Origin: Ruminococcus sp. OA3
GTDB lineage: Bacteria > Bacillota > Clostridia > Lachnospirales > Lachnospiraceae
Assembly (NCBI RefSeq): GCF_022440845.1
Contig: NZ_JAKNTO010000001.1
Span: 3,720,001 to 3,784,000, forward strand
DNA: 64,000 nt
Reading direction: 5' to 3'
Both the position numbers and the translations under genes were made by a program. The notes beneath the pieces are model-generated. The model searched no databases, was not told the DNA's origin, and saw nothing but the letters and a program-made list of their open reading frames with translations. Below are positions 52,201 through 60,567 of the stretch, one piece after another. The number at the start of each line of letters is the position of its first letter. The stretch's first letter is position 1.

Positions 52201-53689
52201 CTGCCCATTCCTTTTCTTTCTTATGTTTCCGTCTGACCAGCAGCACCGAGACTATGATCACAGCCACTGCGCCGGCGCCACCGAGAATCCACCACATCAG
52301 ATGTCCACTTGACTGGCCTTCCTCCATGCCCTCCATCCCGAGGTCATCCATCGGCATTTCATCCATGGACATCGCAGGATTTACGAACACAATACAGCTG
52401 CTTTCAAAAGTTTCCTGATTTCCATCCTGGTCTTCATATTTCACCAGTAGCTTTACCGTCCCGTCTCCCGTACTCTCAGCTGCTCCCATCGCCATCATGT
52501 CGACAGTTCCTGTTGCTCCGGCATCCAGGTTTCCGACAAATGCCTCTGCATTTGCGATGGACGGATCCTCAATCCTCGCACTGACATTGTATAATTTCGT
52601 CTTTCCCAGATTATAGATTTCAAATGTCACATTTGTCTCTTCGCCCACGGAAATTGCTTCCGGCATAACTGTGACTCTGCTGAGTTCAAAACGTGCCCTC
52701 TGGCGTACCGGGATGGAAATACTTGCCTTCTCTTCAAACTGCTGTGCCGATTCGTCCTCATATTTCATTGCCGCCTCTACCGGATACGGCTTTTGTATCA
52801 GGTCAGTCCGTGCGGTCATCTCCAGTGACACTTCCTTTGAGCTGTTTTTCGGAATGCTCTCTATGTACAACGTGCTCGACCCGTCTGCGGGCAGAAACGC
52901 ATCAGCCGCCGTCTCACCCTCTCCGGCCTGCGGCGTCTGCAGTGTAATAACCATATTGCCCACTGTCGTTTTTTTGGATGTATTTCTCACTTTCAGGGTC
53001 AGCCTGAATGTATCGCCTGCGTTGACCGCTCCCGGATCTGTCTGAAAGCCTTCAATGATCACACGGGGAGTACTTCCTTTTTTCTCATCTTTCTCATCCT
53101 CTGATGTGGAGGGAGTACCGCCTCCGTCAGTGTAACCTCCGCCGTCGTAGACGCCCCCGCCATCATCCCCTTCCGGATCCATCACTGGCGGTTCCTCCTC
53201 CGGTGGCTCCTCCACAGGCTCTTCCTTCGCGATCGTCCTGACGTAAATGTATCTGCTGGCTTCCATGTCCCTGACAACTTCAGCTCCATCTTCCAGTACA
53301 GTCATCTGATATGAAAAAACAAAATTTATTTTTTTATATCCGGATGAAACATCTTCCCGGGTTTTTAATTTGAATACAACCTTATCTGGGTTGCCCTGCT
53401 TGACTAAATCAAGTGTTTCAAACACGTTGGTCTTTGTAATTTCAAATGGATAATCACTAGTATTTTCTTCCTGAAGAAGCGTAACTCTGACATTCATAAT
53501 ATCTGCTGATTCCTGGTTTATGAACGGTACTATGACCTCCGCCTCTTTTTTTGCCTCACACTGCGGTGCATCTGCTGTCCTGTCAATCAGTATCTTCCCT
53601 TCCTGCTCTGTCCCCTCTGCCCATACCACCGCCGGAAGTACCATCAGCAGGCATAACATGAATAACCCGGCTGCTTTCATCTTTTTCAT
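52163..53689 (-). CDS. Secreted NEW3/CARDB-like surface protein of the ABC system
   Basis: A 508-residue protein with a signal peptide (FMLCLLMVLPAVVWAEG), an N-terminal beta domain, a Gly/Asp/Tyr-rich linker (about residues 170-200), two Ig-like beta domains of the NEW3/COG1361 type (VNAGDTFRLTLKVRNTSKKT and SVGEETNVTFEIYNLGKTK), and a C-terminal membrane segment (MWWILGGAGAVAVIIVSVLL) with a charged tail. It is encoded between the ATPase (ATGA overlap) and the permease (38-bp overlap), which points to an obligatory extracellular subunit. Its role, perhaps taking the place of MacA-like adaptors, is inferred. Confidence 0.82.
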   Translation of the reverse strand: MKKMKAAGLFMLCLLMVLPAVVWAEGTEQEGKILIDRTADAPQCEAKKEAEVIVPFINQESADIMNVRVTLLQEENTSDYPFEITKTNVFETLDLVKQGNPDKVVFKLKTREDVSSGYKKINFVFSYQMTVLEDGAEVVRDMEASRYIYVRTIAKEEPVEEPPEEEPPVMDPEGDDGGGVYDGGGYTDGGGTPSTSEDEKDEKKGSTPRVIIEGFQTDPGAVNAGDTFRLTLKVRNTSKKTTVGNMVITLQTPQAGEGETAADAFLPADGSSTLYIESIPKNSSKEVSLEMTARTDLIQKPYPVEAAMKYEDESAQQFEEKASISIPVRQRARFELSRVTVMPEAISVGEETNVTFEIYNLGKTKLYNVSARIEDPSIANAEAFVGNLDAGATGTVDMMAMGAAESTGDGTVKLLVKYEDQDGNQETFESSCIVFVNPAMSMDEMPMDDLGMEGMEEGQSSGHLMWWILGGAGAVAVIIVSVLLVRRKHKKEKEWADEILGSDKDELQ

Positions 53690-54402
53690 CCTTTTTTACC
53701 CTCTCTCATGTTTTCAATCTTTACAATCTTCCCGTCAATAATGTGGAAAATACGGTCAGCAAAACTTGCAAGATGATTGTCATGCGTTACCATGACCAAT
53801 GTCTTTTTCTGTTTGCGCACCACATCCTGCATCAGTCTCATGACGTCTGCAGATGTGTTGGAATCCAGGTTTCCAGTCGGTTCGTCCGCAAATATGATCG
53901 CCGGATCGACCACCAGTGCTCTGGCCACGCCTACCCTCTGCTGCTGCCCACCGGACATCTGCATCGGCTTGTGAAACAAATGGTCGGACAATCCGACTGT
54001 CTTCAACAGCTGTGCAGCCCTCTTCAGTCTGATTCTTTTTCTGATACCGCGAAAGCTCAGTGGAAGTGCTACATTTTCAAGGGCATTCATCGTCGGCAGC
54101 AGGTTGAATGACTGAAAAATAAACCCAATCCGCTCTCTTCTGAAACGTACCAGTTCATTTTCATTCAGTTTCTCCATATGCTTTCCCTGAATGATCACTT
54201 CCCCTTTCGTCGGTTTCTCCAGCCCTGCCAGCATATTGAGAAGTGTTGATTTACCGGACCCTGATGTACCGACAATAGCACAAAATTCTCCGGGGAAAAT
54301 TTCCATATCCACTCCGTTTAGCGCTCTCACCTGTGTCTCACCCACCCGGTAAATCTTATACAGATTTTTTACTGAGATGACAGGTTTTTCCGTACTTTCC
54401 AT
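53686..54402 (-). CDS. ABC transporter ATP-binding protein, MacB/LolD type
   Basis: A 238-residue ATPase with Walker A (VGTSGSGKSTLLNML), Q-loop (FIFQSFNLLPTMNALENV), signature (MSGGQQQRVGVARAL), Walker B (IIFADEPTGNLDS) and H-loop (VMVTHDNHLA). It belongs to the group paired with FtsX-type permeases. I chose the ATG at 54402 because GGGGAG lies 9 nt upstream and the predicted transcript would begin near 54430; the first in-frame ATG (54429) would be almost leaderless. Confidence 0.92.
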   Translation of the reverse strand: MESTEKPVISVKNLYKIYRVGETQVRALNGVDMEIFPGEFCAIVGTSGSGKSTLLNMLAGLEKPTKGEVIIQGKHMEKLNENELVRFRRERIGFIFQSFNLLPTMNALENVALPLSFRGIRKRIRLKRAAQLLKTVGLSDHLFHKPMQMSGGQQQRVGVARALVVDPAIIFADEPTGNLDSNTSADVMRLMQDVVRKQKKTLVMVTHDNHLASFADRIFHIIDGKIVKIENMREGKKG

Positions 54403-54435
54403 ACTCATCGGCTCCCCTTGTATATTCATGCTCCC

Positions 54436-54464
54436 ATTATCTCCTATAAACAGCTTAAGGTCAA
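54436..54464 (-). promoter_or_regulatory. Promoter of the MacB-type operon
   Basis: TTGACC (54459-54464), 17 bp, GATAAT (54436-54441) on the minus strand, start point near 54430. Confidence 0.6.
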
Positions 54465-54505
54465 TAAATTATATGTAAAGTTTAGAAATTTGAAAAAGAT
54501 TTAAG

Positions 54506-54552
54506 AAACAGGAAAAAGGCATCGGACATATGTCCAACACCTTTCCCTGTTT
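54506..54552 (-). terminator. Terminator of the sugar ABC operon
   Basis: An imperfect long stem with AAACAGG(G)AAAGG on one side and CCTTTTTCCTGTTT on the other, around a GGACATATGTCC core. Confidence 0.7.
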
Positions 54553-54596
54553 TGGAGATGATACAACGAATATGTATAATTCTTATATCTACAAAA

Positions 54597-55577
54597 TTAT
54601 GCTTTTCTTGCGTTCTTTCTCATATCCATCGCAACCGCTCCGACGATGATGAGGCCCTTGATGATATTACTGAAGTTGTCATTCACTCCGATCAGTACCA
54701 GGCCGTTGTTGATCACTCCCAGGATCAGGATACCGCACAGCACTCCCGTCACGCGGCAGATTCCTCCCGTATGGGATGTCCCACCGACTGTCGCCGCCGC
54801 GATCGCATCCAGCTCGTAGTTCAAACCGGAGTTTGCAGGGTCCGCTGATCCCGCACGCCCTGCCAGCAGGATTCCGCCCAGGGCTGCACAGGCGCCGCAC
54901 CATACGTATGTCAGCACCAGGTTTCTCTCTACGTTGATACCCGCTACACGCGCCGCCTGGTCATTTCCCCCGATCGCATATAAGCTCTTTCCGAATCGGG
55001 TCTGCCCAAGGATAAAGGCTGCGATCCCGAAGACGATCAGAAATACCACGATGATGATCGGGATCGGCCCGATCTTCCCGCTTCCCAGCAGGCGGTAGCC
55101 GTCCGACAGGTTCGATACCGGGCGCGTCGTGAAGATCTTCGCCGCCGCACGGCAGATCAGCTGGCCGCCCAGCGTCGCGATGAATGCCGGCATCTTCGTG
55201 TACGCAATCAGCGCACCCTGGATCGCACCGATGGCGATACCCATTACCATGCCCAGCAGGATTGCCACAATCGCCGGTACCTGCACGCCGAAGTTTGCCA
55301 GCGCTTTTGTCGCCAGGTCCACCGGCTGTACCAGCGCACCGGTCACACACGCGATCAGCGCCGCGGATGCCCCGATCGACAGGTCGATGCCTCGCGTCAG
55401 GATCGCAAATGCCACACCGAACGCCATGATCCCCTTGATGGACTCGCCCGTCAGCAGGGTCCGCAGGTTGGCAATCGTTAAGAATTTCGGGTTGATGATA
55501 CTTACAAGGATGACCAGGACGATCAGCACGATCCAGATCATATTATCAGATAAGCGTTTCTTTGTTTTCGCGTTCAT
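54597..55577 (-). CDS. Sugar ABC transporter permease, RbsC/MglC type
   Basis: A 326-residue BPD_transp_2 family permease with about ten membrane segments. Family marks are NLRTLLTGESIKGIMAFGVAFAILTRGIDLSIGA (start of the core), GALIAYTKMPAFIATLGG, IGGNDQAARVAGINVERN (coupling region) and SGLNYELDAIAAATVGGTS. Together with the ATPase and binding lipoprotein upstream it forms a ribose/galactose-type importer. The sequence is GC-richer than its surroundings. Last gene of the operon. Confidence 0.94.
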   Translation of the reverse strand: MNAKTKKRLSDNMIWIVLIVLVILVSIINPKFLTIANLRTLLTGESIKGIMAFGVAFAILTRGIDLSIGASAALIACVTGALVQPVDLATKALANFGVQVPAIVAILLGMVMGIAIGAIQGALIAYTKMPAFIATLGGQLICRAAAKIFTTRPVSNLSDGYRLLGSGKIGPIPIIIVVFLIVFGIAAFILGQTRFGKSLYAIGGNDQAARVAGINVERNLVLTYVWCGACAALGGILLAGRAGSADPANSGLNYELDAIAAATVGGTSHTGGICRVTGVLCGILILGVINNGLVLIGVNDNFSNIIKGLIIVGAVAMDMRKNARKA

Positions 55578-55591
55578 TTGGTTGCCCCCTT

Positions 55592-57106
55592 CTAATTCGC
55601 TTTCGCTTCCCCTTCATGGGAAGTCGCATATTTCATGATCAATTCCTGTGAGAATTCCGAACGGTCCAGGATTCCGCTCACGTGCCCTTCGTGCATCACC
55701 ACCATGCGGTCCGCCACTCCCATGACTTCCGGCATCTCCGATGATACCACGATGATCGCTTTCCCCTGGCCTGCCAGTTCCGACAGCAGGGCATGGATCT
55801 CGGACTTCGCCCCGACATCGATCCCTCGTGTCGGCTCATCCACGATCAGCACATCCGGGTTCGTCAGCAGCCATCTGCCGACCAGCACTTTCTGCTGGTT
55901 CCCTCCGGACAGGTTCTGGATAGGGGTTTCCATCGTCGGGGTTTTCACCCGGATCTTATCTATGTACGTCTGCGCGTCCTCGCGCATCTTCTTCGCATTC
56001 AGCGGCATCCCGTACGCCTTCAGGTTCAGGTTTGCCATGACCATGTTCTCACGCACGCTCAACAGCCCCACGATCCCGTTCCCGCGCCGGTCCTCCGTCA
56101 GCAGGCTGATATGGTTCTCAATCGCATCCTTCGGGCTTTTGATCTCCAGCTCTTTCCCGTCCTTTACAATCTTTCCCGACGTCTTGTGCCGCATCCCGAA
56201 GATCGTCTCCATCGTCTCCGTCCGGCCTGCTCCCACAAGCCCTGCGAATCCCAGGATCTCTCCCTTCCTCAGCTCAAACGATACGTGCTGTACCAGCCGG
56301 CCTGCGCACAGGTCCTCCACCTTCAGCACCACATCCCCGATCGGGCACTCCGTCTTCGGGAACATATCCGTGATCTCGCGCCCTACCATCAGCTGGATCA
56401 GCTTGTCCTGCGTCAGGTTCTCCGCCCGGTCCGTCGCGATGTACTCCCCGTCACGGTACACCGTGATGTCATCACTGATCCGGAAGATCTCGTCCATCTT
56501 ATGCGAAATATAAACTATGGCCACGCCTTTTTCTTTCAAGTCTGCAATTATCTGAAACAGGTCCTCAACCTCTGACTCCGTCAGCGCCGAGGTCGGCTCA
56601 TCCATGATTACGATCGATGAATCATAGGATACCGCCTTTACAATTTCAACCATCTGCATTTTTGCGACGGTCAGGTCTTTCATCTTATCATGCGGGTCTA
56701 TGTCAAGGCCCATGCGCGAAAACAGTTCCACGCAGTCGTCATACATCTTCCTGTGGTCGGTCAGGATCCCTTTTTTCGGTTCCCTGCCAAGCCATACGTT
56801 GTCACACACGGAGCGCTCATACACCGGGGAGAGTTCCTGGTGGATCATCGAGATCCCGGCGTCCAGTGCCTCCTGTGTGGACTTAAAGCTGACTTCTTTT
56901 CCTTTATAGAGAATCTTTCCTGATGTTACCGGCTGGATGCCGATCAGGCATTTCATCAATGTGGATTTTCCGGCACCATTCTCGCCCATCAGCGTATGAA
57001 CGGTTCCCGGGCGTACTTTTAACTGAACGCCCTTCAATGCGCGAACTCCAGGGAATTCTTTTACGATATCATGCATCTCCAGAACATATTCTTCACTCAA
57101 ACCCAT
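55592..57106 (-). CDS. Sugar ABC transporter ATP-binding protein, RbsA/MglA type
   Basis: A 504-residue double ATPase of the CUT2 group. The first half has Walker A GENGAGKSTLMKCL, a signature reduced to LTVAKMQMVEIVKA and Walker B IVIMDEPTSAL. The second half has the degenerate first loop GLVGAGRTETMETI, signature LSGGNQQKVLVGRW and Walker B VLIVDEPTRGIDVG. It drives uptake of a pentose or hexose. The start follows GAGGTGA. The gene for the permease follows after 14 bp. Confidence 0.95.
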   Translation of the reverse strand: MGLSEEYVLEMHDIVKEFPGVRALKGVQLKVRPGTVHTLMGENGAGKSTLMKCLIGIQPVTSGKILYKGKEVSFKSTQEALDAGISMIHQELSPVYERSVCDNVWLGREPKKGILTDHRKMYDDCVELFSRMGLDIDPHDKMKDLTVAKMQMVEIVKAVSYDSSIVIMDEPTSALTESEVEDLFQIIADLKEKGVAIVYISHKMDEIFRISDDITVYRDGEYIATDRAENLTQDKLIQLMVGREITDMFPKTECPIGDVVLKVEDLCAGRLVQHVSFELRKGEILGFAGLVGAGRTETMETIFGMRHKTSGKIVKDGKELEIKSPKDAIENHISLLTEDRRGNGIVGLLSVRENMVMANLNLKAYGMPLNAKKMREDAQTYIDKIRVKTPTMETPIQNLSGGNQQKVLVGRWLLTNPDVLIVDEPTRGIDVGAKSEIHALLSELAGQGKAIIVVSSEMPEVMGVADRMVVMHEGHVSGILDRSEFSQELIMKYATSHEGEAKAN

Positions 57107-57131
57107 TCACCTCAGTCCTAATTTTTATGTT

Positions 57132-57162
57132 TATAGGTGCCGGCCTAAGGCCGGCACCTATA
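57132..57162 (-). other. Strong hairpin between the binding-protein and ATPase genes
   Basis: A perfect 14-bp stem (TATAGGTGCCGGCC and its complement) with a 3-nt loop and no T run. Hairpins in this place often guard the 3' end of the abundant binding-protein mRNA and lower transport-gene levels. Confidence 0.8.
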
Positions 57163-57193
57163 ATCAAATTCAACAATTACCTGATCAACCGAA

Positions 57194-58270
57194 TCAGTCG
57201 TAATCAGCTACGTTATCAGGAGTAACCGGCTCGAATGGTACCCACATGATATTTCCAGTTTCATCCAGTTCATAATCTGTACCTTCATTCAGTGCAGTTC
57301 CGGAAACCAGGTTCGCTGCTGCTTTAAGCGCGCCGTATCCCTGTCCGTTCGCATCCTGGAATACTGTCATAGCCAGTGTACCGTCTTTTACAGCCTGACG
57401 TCCGTCTACTGTAGCGTCAATACCTACAACAGGAACTGTAGTCGGGTCGATCCCCTGATCTTTCAGAGCTTCGATGGCACCGAGTGCCATTGCATCGTTA
57501 TTAGCAATGATACAGTCATATTCGATTGTTGTCAGCAGCGGAGTGATCATATCCTGTGCTGTTGCACGGTCGAAATCTGCTGCCAGCGGAGCTGTTGCCT
57601 CTTCAGCTTTGATTCCGTTGTCTTCAAATGCCTGCAGACAGGAAGCTGTACGCTGTGTTGTGGAAACGTTACCGATTGTACCATTTAACAGGATGTATTT
57701 GATAGAATCTTTACCTTCTGCCTTGAATTTCTCAGAAAGGAAATCACCCTGATATTTACCTGACATCATCTCGTCAGAACCTACATATACCACGTTCTCG
57801 TTCAGAACAGCTTCTGTATCAACAGGCGGCCTGTTAACGAATACGACTTTCATATCACCGGCAGCTTCTACGATCTGCGGGCATGTCTCCGGGTCAACCG
57901 GGTTGACAATGATTGCTTTCTGTCCGTCGTTCCTTGCTGTCTCAACGAACTGGAGCAGTTTACTTGTATCGGACTGTGCATCCTGGGTAGTCAGGTTAAT
58001 TCCCATTTCATCTGCTGCAGCGATTGCACCTGCCTCCAGTGTGGAAAGGAACTCATCACGCAGTGCCATAATCATTGTGATATTTCCAACTTCACTGTCA
58101 CCGGCATCTGCTGAATCATCAGCCGCGTCTGCATCGTCAGATCCGCCTTCATCAGACGCTGTGTCTTCTTTTGCTGTGTTGGATGATGAATCATCTTTTC
58201 CGCCGCATCCGGCAAGTGTGCCGATTGCCAGCAGACCTACCAGGATTCCTGCTATTACTCTTCTCTTCAT
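57194..58270 (-). CDS. Sugar-binding lipoprotein, RbsB type
   Basis: A 358-residue lipoprotein with lipobox (TLAGC, Cys21), a Ser/Asp/Ala-rich acidic linker (residues 25-60) and a Peripla_BP_4 domain (ITMIMALRDEFLSTLEAGAIAAADEMG, IIVNPVDPETCPQIVEAA, CIIANNDAMALGAIEAL). The ligand should be a pentose, hexose or related polyol; the pocket residues do not allow a firm choice. First gene of the importer operon; ribosome site AGGAGGAG. No LacI or two-component gene for it lies in the window. Confidence 0.93.
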   Translation of the reverse strand: MKRRVIAGILVGLLAIGTLAGCGGKDDSSSNTAKEDTASDEGGSDDADAADDSADAGDSEVGNITMIMALRDEFLSTLEAGAIAAADEMGINLTTQDAQSDTSKLLQFVETARNDGQKAIIVNPVDPETCPQIVEAAGDMKVVFVNRPPVDTEAVLNENVVYVGSDEMMSGKYQGDFLSEKFKAEGKDSIKYILLNGTIGNVSTTQRTASCLQAFEDNGIKAEEATAPLAADFDRATAQDMITPLLTTIEYDCIIANNDAMALGAIEALKDQGIDPTTVPVVGIDATVDGRQAVKDGTLAMTVFQDANGQGYGALKAAANLVSGTALNEGTDYELDETGNIMWVPFEPVTPDNVADYD

Positions 58271-58409
58271 TGAAATTCTCCTCCTATAGCTTCCTTTACT
58301 CTAACTCTTTGCCTTTGACTGCCAGTTCCTACACCCAATGCAGTCACTCTGACCTCCGTTATCAGTAATTCCTCCTGTTCTTTTCTTCCTACTTGTCCAA
58401 GAACTTAGG

Positions 58410-58423
58410 AGGACCCGGGTCCT
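58410..58423. promoter_or_regulatory. Palindrome AGGACCCGGGTCCT in the sugar-operon leader
   Basis: A perfect 14-bp palindrome with a central CG, as in LacI-type operators, about 23 bp after the predicted start point. It could be an operator or an RNA hairpin. Confidence 0.5.
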
Positions 58424-58452
58424 GATTCAAGGTCCGTTCACGAGTCTTTTTC

Positions 58453-58481
58453 ATTATATCGTCCCTTGTTCATTTTGTCAA
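58453..58481 (-). promoter_or_regulatory. Promoter of the sugar ABC operon
   Basis: TTGACA (58476-58481), 17 bp, TATAAT (58453-58458) on the minus strand, both hexamers perfect, with a leader of about 175 nt. Confidence 0.85.
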
Positions 58482-58673
58482 TTTTAATTTCATATTTTTC
58501 TCAATCTTTGTACATAATTTATTCACATTTATTCCCGGGGATGTTTCTTGTGACAAAAAATTACATTTTTCCCAAACAGGTATTCATCGTTTTATACAAT
58601 TTTATATTTTAAGTGTTATGTCTTTATTATTGAATTTGTTCATATACCGTTCATATTTTTTTCTTAACAAACA

Positions 58674-58715
58674 AAAACAGCAGGACTTCAAATTATCCTG
58701 AAATCCTGCTGTTTT
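58674..58715 (-). terminator. Terminator of the CsoR gene
   Basis: AAAACAGCAGGA pairs with TCCTGCTGTTTT, followed by TTTTTGTTTG on the minus strand. Confidence 0.85.
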
Positions 58716-58734
58716 ACGGTACTTTTCCTGCTGT

Positions 58735-59010
58735 TCATTTCATATTTGAAAAACGTTCCACAGCCTTCGCAAAGCTGGCAATCGTCTTTTCCACATCCCC
58801 ATGTTCAATGCCGTCACGTACACAGTGCTGCAGATGCCCTTCCAATACTACCTGACCGGCCTTGTGCAGTGCCGATTTTGCCGCATTGATCTGCATCAGA
58901 ATGTCTTCACACGGAATATCCTCATCGATCATCCGGTCAATCGCCTGTATCTGCCCTACTATTTTCTTCAGCCTCCGGTGCAGATTATCCGAATCCATAC
59001 ACTGTCTCAT
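58735..59010 (-). CDS. CsoR/RcnR family metal-sensing repressor
   Basis: A 91-residue all-helical DUF156 protein: LHRRLKKIVGQIQAIDRMIDEDIPCEDILMQINAAKSALHKAGQVVLEGHLQHCV. The ligands Cys34, His59 and Cys63 have the same spacing as the Cu(I) triad Cys-x24-His-x3-Cys of CsoR, so a copper sensor is likely. Such proteins leave DNA when metal binds. The start at 59010 follows AAGGAGG 6 nt upstream. No copper pump or chaperone gene is adjacent (mgtE upstream, sugar importer downstream), so its target must be elsewhere. Confidence 0.9.
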   Translation of the reverse strand: MRQCMDSDNLHRRLKKIVGQIQAIDRMIDEDIPCEDILMQINAAKSALHKAGQVVLEGHLQHCVRDGIEHGDVEKTIASFAKAVERFSNMK

Positions 59011-59072
59011 CCATATCCTCCTTCGCATATTTAAACTGTTATTGTCAATTCAAATCTGTCCAGCATTTCTTT

Positions 59073-60404
59073 TTATAACGCAAACACTCTCGTTGCAATT
59101 GAAAAATATGCAATCACAGAGCAGGTATCTACAATTGTCGTGATCAGAGGCGCCGCCATGATCGCCGGGTCAAGATGTATCTTTCCGGCCAGCAGCGGCA
59201 GTACACATCCGATCAGCTTTGCAACGATCACAGTCGCAATCAGGGACATGCCAATCACAAGAGCCATCTGCAGATCATGATACACCAGCATGATCCTCAC
59301 TGCATTGGCTGCCGCGAGCACCACGCTCACCAGCAGTGAGATTCTCAGTTCTTTAAACATTACTCTGAAAATATCCTTAAACTCAATTTCATGGAGTGCG
59401 ATACCACGTATGATCAGCGTAGAACTCTGCGAACCACAGTTTCCCCCGGTGTCCATCAGCATGGGAATAAACGAAACAAGAAGGGGAATTGCGGCAAATG
59501 CATTCTCATACCGCGTAATGATCGCGCCTGTCACCGTCGACGAGAGCATGAGGACCAGCAGCCATACGATTCTGTTTTTGGCATGCGCGAGAACCGGCGT
59601 CTCAAAATACGTCCTTTCACTTGGACTCATGGCAGCCATCTTGGTAATATCTTCCGTTGCTTCATCTTCCATGACATCTATTGCATCGTCTACCGTGACA
59701 ATCCCGACCATGAATTCATCTTTGTCAACAACCGGAATCGCCAGCAGGTCATATTTTGTAAAAAGCCTGGCAACCTCTTCCTGGTCATCGTGGGTACTCA
59801 CGGATATGATTTCTGTCTCCATCAGATTTTCAATCAGCATATCATCTTCCGAGGTCATCAGATCTTTTGCAGTTACAATTCCGATAAGTTTTCTTTTCTC
59901 AAGAACATAACACGTATAGATCGTTTCCCTGTGAATCCCCACCTGTTTGATGTGCGCCATCGCCTGCGCAACCGTTGTATGTTTCCTTAAGTCCACATAC
60001 TCCGTCGTCATGATACTTCCCGCACTGTCATCCGGGTAATTTAACAGCTGATTGATCAGGCTCCTTTTCTGAACCGTCACCGTATCAAGGATACGGGTTA
60101 CCAGATTCGCCGGAAGATCTTCCAGAATATCCACGGTATCATCCATATAGAGGTCATCCAGAATTTCCCTCAGCTCTTTCTCTGTCAGCATCTCGACGAG
60201 ATACGTCTGCATGGAGTGGTTCATATTGCTGAAAACATCTGCAGCCTTTTCTTTTGGGATCAGACGAAATGTAATCGTAAGTTCCTTATCTTCAAGCTCC
60301 GACAGCAGTGAGGCAATATCCACTGCGTTCATGACATTCAAAACGCTTCTTACAGCTTTGAATTCTCTCTGCCGTAAGAGTTCCATAAAAATCTCTCTGT
60401 TCAT
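59073..60404 (-). CDS. mgtE: Magnesium transporter
   Basis: A 443-residue MgtE with the cytosolic N domain (helical, about 1-120), two CBS domains (about 130-250: SIMTTEYVDLRKHTTVAQAM; LAIPVVDKDEFMVGIVTVDDAIDVMEDEATEDI) and a five-segment membrane part ending the protein. The latter has the pore stretch FIPMLMDTGGNCGSQSSTLIIRG. In known MgtE channels, Mg2+ on the CBS/N domains closes the pore. The start has AAAAGGAG 6 nt upstream. A short upstream frame overlaps its start (60292-60510). Confidence 0.95.
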   Translation of the reverse strand: MNREIFMELLRQREFKAVRSVLNVMNAVDIASLLSELEDKELTITFRLIPKEKAADVFSNMNHSMQTYLVEMLTEKELREILDDLYMDDTVDILEDLPANLVTRILDTVTVQKRSLINQLLNYPDDSAGSIMTTEYVDLRKHTTVAQAMAHIKQVGIHRETIYTCYVLEKRKLIGIVTAKDLMTSEDDMLIENLMETEIISVSTHDDQEEVARLFTKYDLLAIPVVDKDEFMVGIVTVDDAIDVMEDEATEDITKMAAMSPSERTYFETPVLAHAKNRIVWLLVLMLSSTVTGAIITRYENAFAAIPLLVSFIPMLMDTGGNCGSQSSTLIIRGIALHEIEFKDIFRVMFKELRISLLVSVVLAAANAVRIMLVYHDLQMALVIGMSLIATVIVAKLIGCVLPLLAGKIHLDPAIMAAPLITTIVDTCSVIAYFSIATRVFAL

Positions 60405-60510
60405 TTTTTCTTCTCCTTTTCACTGAAATAATACACGATCGATAACTGGCACCAGCATCCATTGCACTCACCTGCCTTTCCATATAAGATAATAAGCTCA
60501 TCAATGCCAT
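60292..60510 (-). CDS. Possible leader ORF overlapping the mgtE start
   Basis: A 72-codon frame begins MALMSLLSYMERQVSAM, has AAGGAG 10 nt before its ATG, lies in the mgtE leader, and runs past the mgtE start in another frame. Its ribosome site and start lie in a hairpin (GAGCTCATCAA against TTGATGAGCTT, about 60493-60521). Product unlike known proteins. It may be a regulatory upstream frame rather than a protein gene. Confidence 0.35.
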   Translation of the reverse strand: MALMSLLSYMERQVSAMDAGASYRSCIISVKRRRKNEQRDFYGTLTAERIQSCKKRFECHERSGYCLTAVGA

Positions 60511-60538
60511 AGTTGATGAGCTCCTTCAATTCTTCTAT

Positions 60539-60567
60539 ATTTTATCCTCTTCGCGGTTATGTGTCAA
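60539..60567 (-). promoter_or_regulatory. mgtE promoter
   Basis: TTGACA (60562-60567), 17 bp, TAAAAT (60539-60544) on the minus strand, leader of about 128 nt. The -35 box forms one end of the hairpin at 60562-60603. Confidence 0.75.

Larger units (their letters stand above)
58271..58734. other. 464-bp intergenic region: sugar-operon promoter and CsoR terminator
   Basis: It holds the untranslated leader with a palindrome (58410-58423), a perfect-consensus promoter (58453-58481), about 190 bp of AT-rich sequence with nothing recognised, and the CsoR terminator. Confidence 0.7.

Noticed and set aside
60405-60532. M-box (ykoK) magnesium riboswitch before mgtE
   Set aside because: The leader is short and lacks the conserved M-box segments.
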